Source: Acidobacteriota bacterium | GTDB taxonomy: Bacteria > Acidobacteriota > Blastocatellia > RBC074 | Assembly: GCA_013140935.1 (NCBI GenBank) | Contig: JABFSD010000059.1 | Location: 1-7,167, forward strand | Direction of reading: 5' to 3' | DNA: 7,167 bases | Part shown: positions 6,911-7,167 of the stretch, in pieces | Numbering within the stretch: the stretch's first letter is position 1 | Layout of the letters: every line of letters begins with the position of its first letter | Position numbers and translations under genes: made by a program | The notes under the pieces: model-generated | The model's input: only the letters and a program-made list of their open reading frames with translations | Databases searched by the model: none | What the model was told of the DNA's origin: nothing

Positions 6911-7167
6911 CGCCGCAAATACTCGTCGCAACTTTACGGCAACAGTATGGCGCAATCACGGCGCGTGAACTCGCGGCACATGCGGGTGTGGCAATTCATC
7001 ACGCAGCTTGGCAAGCGGCTGTGGGGTGCCTCATTCAATTTGCTGAATGCACGCGGCGACCTTGGCAAATCACGTTGAACGATGCGGCAATTGACCGGCT
7101 GACTGTGGGGCAGGTTCCCAACCTGCCCCACAGTCAGCGCGCAGGTTGTGGGGCAGGGTGGGAACCT
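6907..7167 (+). CDS. Hypothetical protein, N-terminal part (runs off the right edge)
   Basis: From TTG 6907 the frame has 87 codons without a stop, ending exactly at the last base, so the gene is partial or enters repeat DNA. Support comes from the SD-like AAAGGTGG upstream, the TTGA overlap with the previous gene's stop and codon use like the neighbours (GCG/GCA Ala, CAA Gln). The first ~64 residues look like a small alpha-helical domain, with a stretch 'ITARELAAHAGVA' (17-29) reminiscent of a helix-turn-helix. I do not recognise the family. From about residue 64 the reading frame is encoded by the palindromic repeat and gives a peptide of the type 'VGQVPNLPHSQ'. Either the repeat supplies the protein's tail, or it has interrupted a once longer gene, or this is spacer DNA that happens to stay open. 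A winged-helix DNA-binding N-terminus is possible but unproven. Confidence 0.5.
   Translation, partial: MTPQILVATLRQQYGAITARELAAHAGVAIHHAAWQAAVGCLIQFAECTRRPWQITLNDAAIDRLTVGQVPNLPHSQRAGCGAGWEP
7098..7138. repeat. Palindromic interspersed repeat (19-bp perfect inverted repeat, 3-nt loop)
   Basis: The left arm, GCTGACTGTGGGGCAGGTT (7098-7116), is exactly complementary to 7120-7138 around the loop CCC. Such a long perfect GC-rich hairpin with a minimal loop is typical of REP/BIME-like interspersed elements. No T-run follows, so it is not a canonical terminator. Both strands remain open across it: the plus frame from 6907 reads VGQVPNLPHSQ and the minus strand reads GQVGNLPHSQ. Confidence 0.8.
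7147..7167. repeat. Second palindromic repeat unit, truncated by the window edge
   Basis: TGTGGGGCAGG (7147-7157) repeats the left core of the first unit (7104-7114) at a 43-bp offset. It is followed by a GTGGG centre and AACCT. The centre is GGG-type where the first unit has CCC, so this unit resembles the reverse complement of the first with one T-to-G change. The right arm would lie beyond the window. Confidence 0.65.

Noticed and set aside
6107..6955. Long minus-strand open frame (282 codons) opposite the exported-protein gene
   Set aside because: It mirrors a gene with a signal peptide and family motifs on the plus strand. Its translation has no recognisable domain, and such antisense frames are common where GC-rich codons leave few stops.
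7098..7138. Terminal hairpin as an intrinsic terminator for the operon
   Set aside because: No T-run follows and a second related unit comes directly after; a repeat element fits better, though it may still mark a transcript end.

Overview
The window is about 7.2 kb of moderately GC-rich bacterial chromosome with six protein-coding genes, two of them cut by the window edges. I see no rRNA, tRNA, CRISPR array, transposase or phage gene. Three things together suggest a Gram-negative environmental bacterium, most plausibly an Acidobacteriota member (Blastocatellia-like): the large PTPS-related membrane protein, the LolA/RseB-like exported protein, and a GC-rich palindromic repeat that reads as a 'GQVGNLPH'-type peptide. 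That placement is inference from gene style, not a sequence match.

Layout. Bases 1-1008 (+) hold the C-terminal part of a polytopic membrane protein with a PTPS-related 'QFPWRW' motif and a beta-rich extracytoplasmic domain. It converges on, and overlaps by a few bases, a minus-strand Cof-type HAD phosphatase (1005-1838). A 219-bp divergent spacer (1839-2057) must carry the promoters for the phosphatase and for the rightward genes. Next comes a 523-residue TPR protein (2058-3629) with about twelve TPRs, an internal three-repeat duplication and a visibly lower GC content than its neighbours.

After a 56-bp gap holding a perfect 8-bp stem-loop comes a 719-residue hydantoinase/oxoprolinase family protein (3686-5845; HyuA-like ASKHA ATPase, no HyuB partner in the window). 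Eighteen bases later begins an exported LolA/RseB-like protein (5864-6910). Its stop overlaps a TTG start (TTGA) of a further open frame that has an SD-like AAAGGTGG and stays open to the right edge (6907-7167). The last ~70 bases are palindromic repeat DNA: a perfect 19-bp inverted repeat with a 3-nt loop, followed by the start of a second unit in apparently opposite orientation.

How the genes work together. The rightward genes from 3686 on are spaced like an operon. No pathway linking a HyuA-like ATPase, an envelope carrier-like protein and an unknown protein can be read from the sequence. I found no strong evidence for a new defence or mobile system. The most unusual items are the terminal palindromic repeat embedded in an open frame, the solitary HyuA with Glu in its second phosphate motif, and the hairpin placed directly before that gene's ATG.
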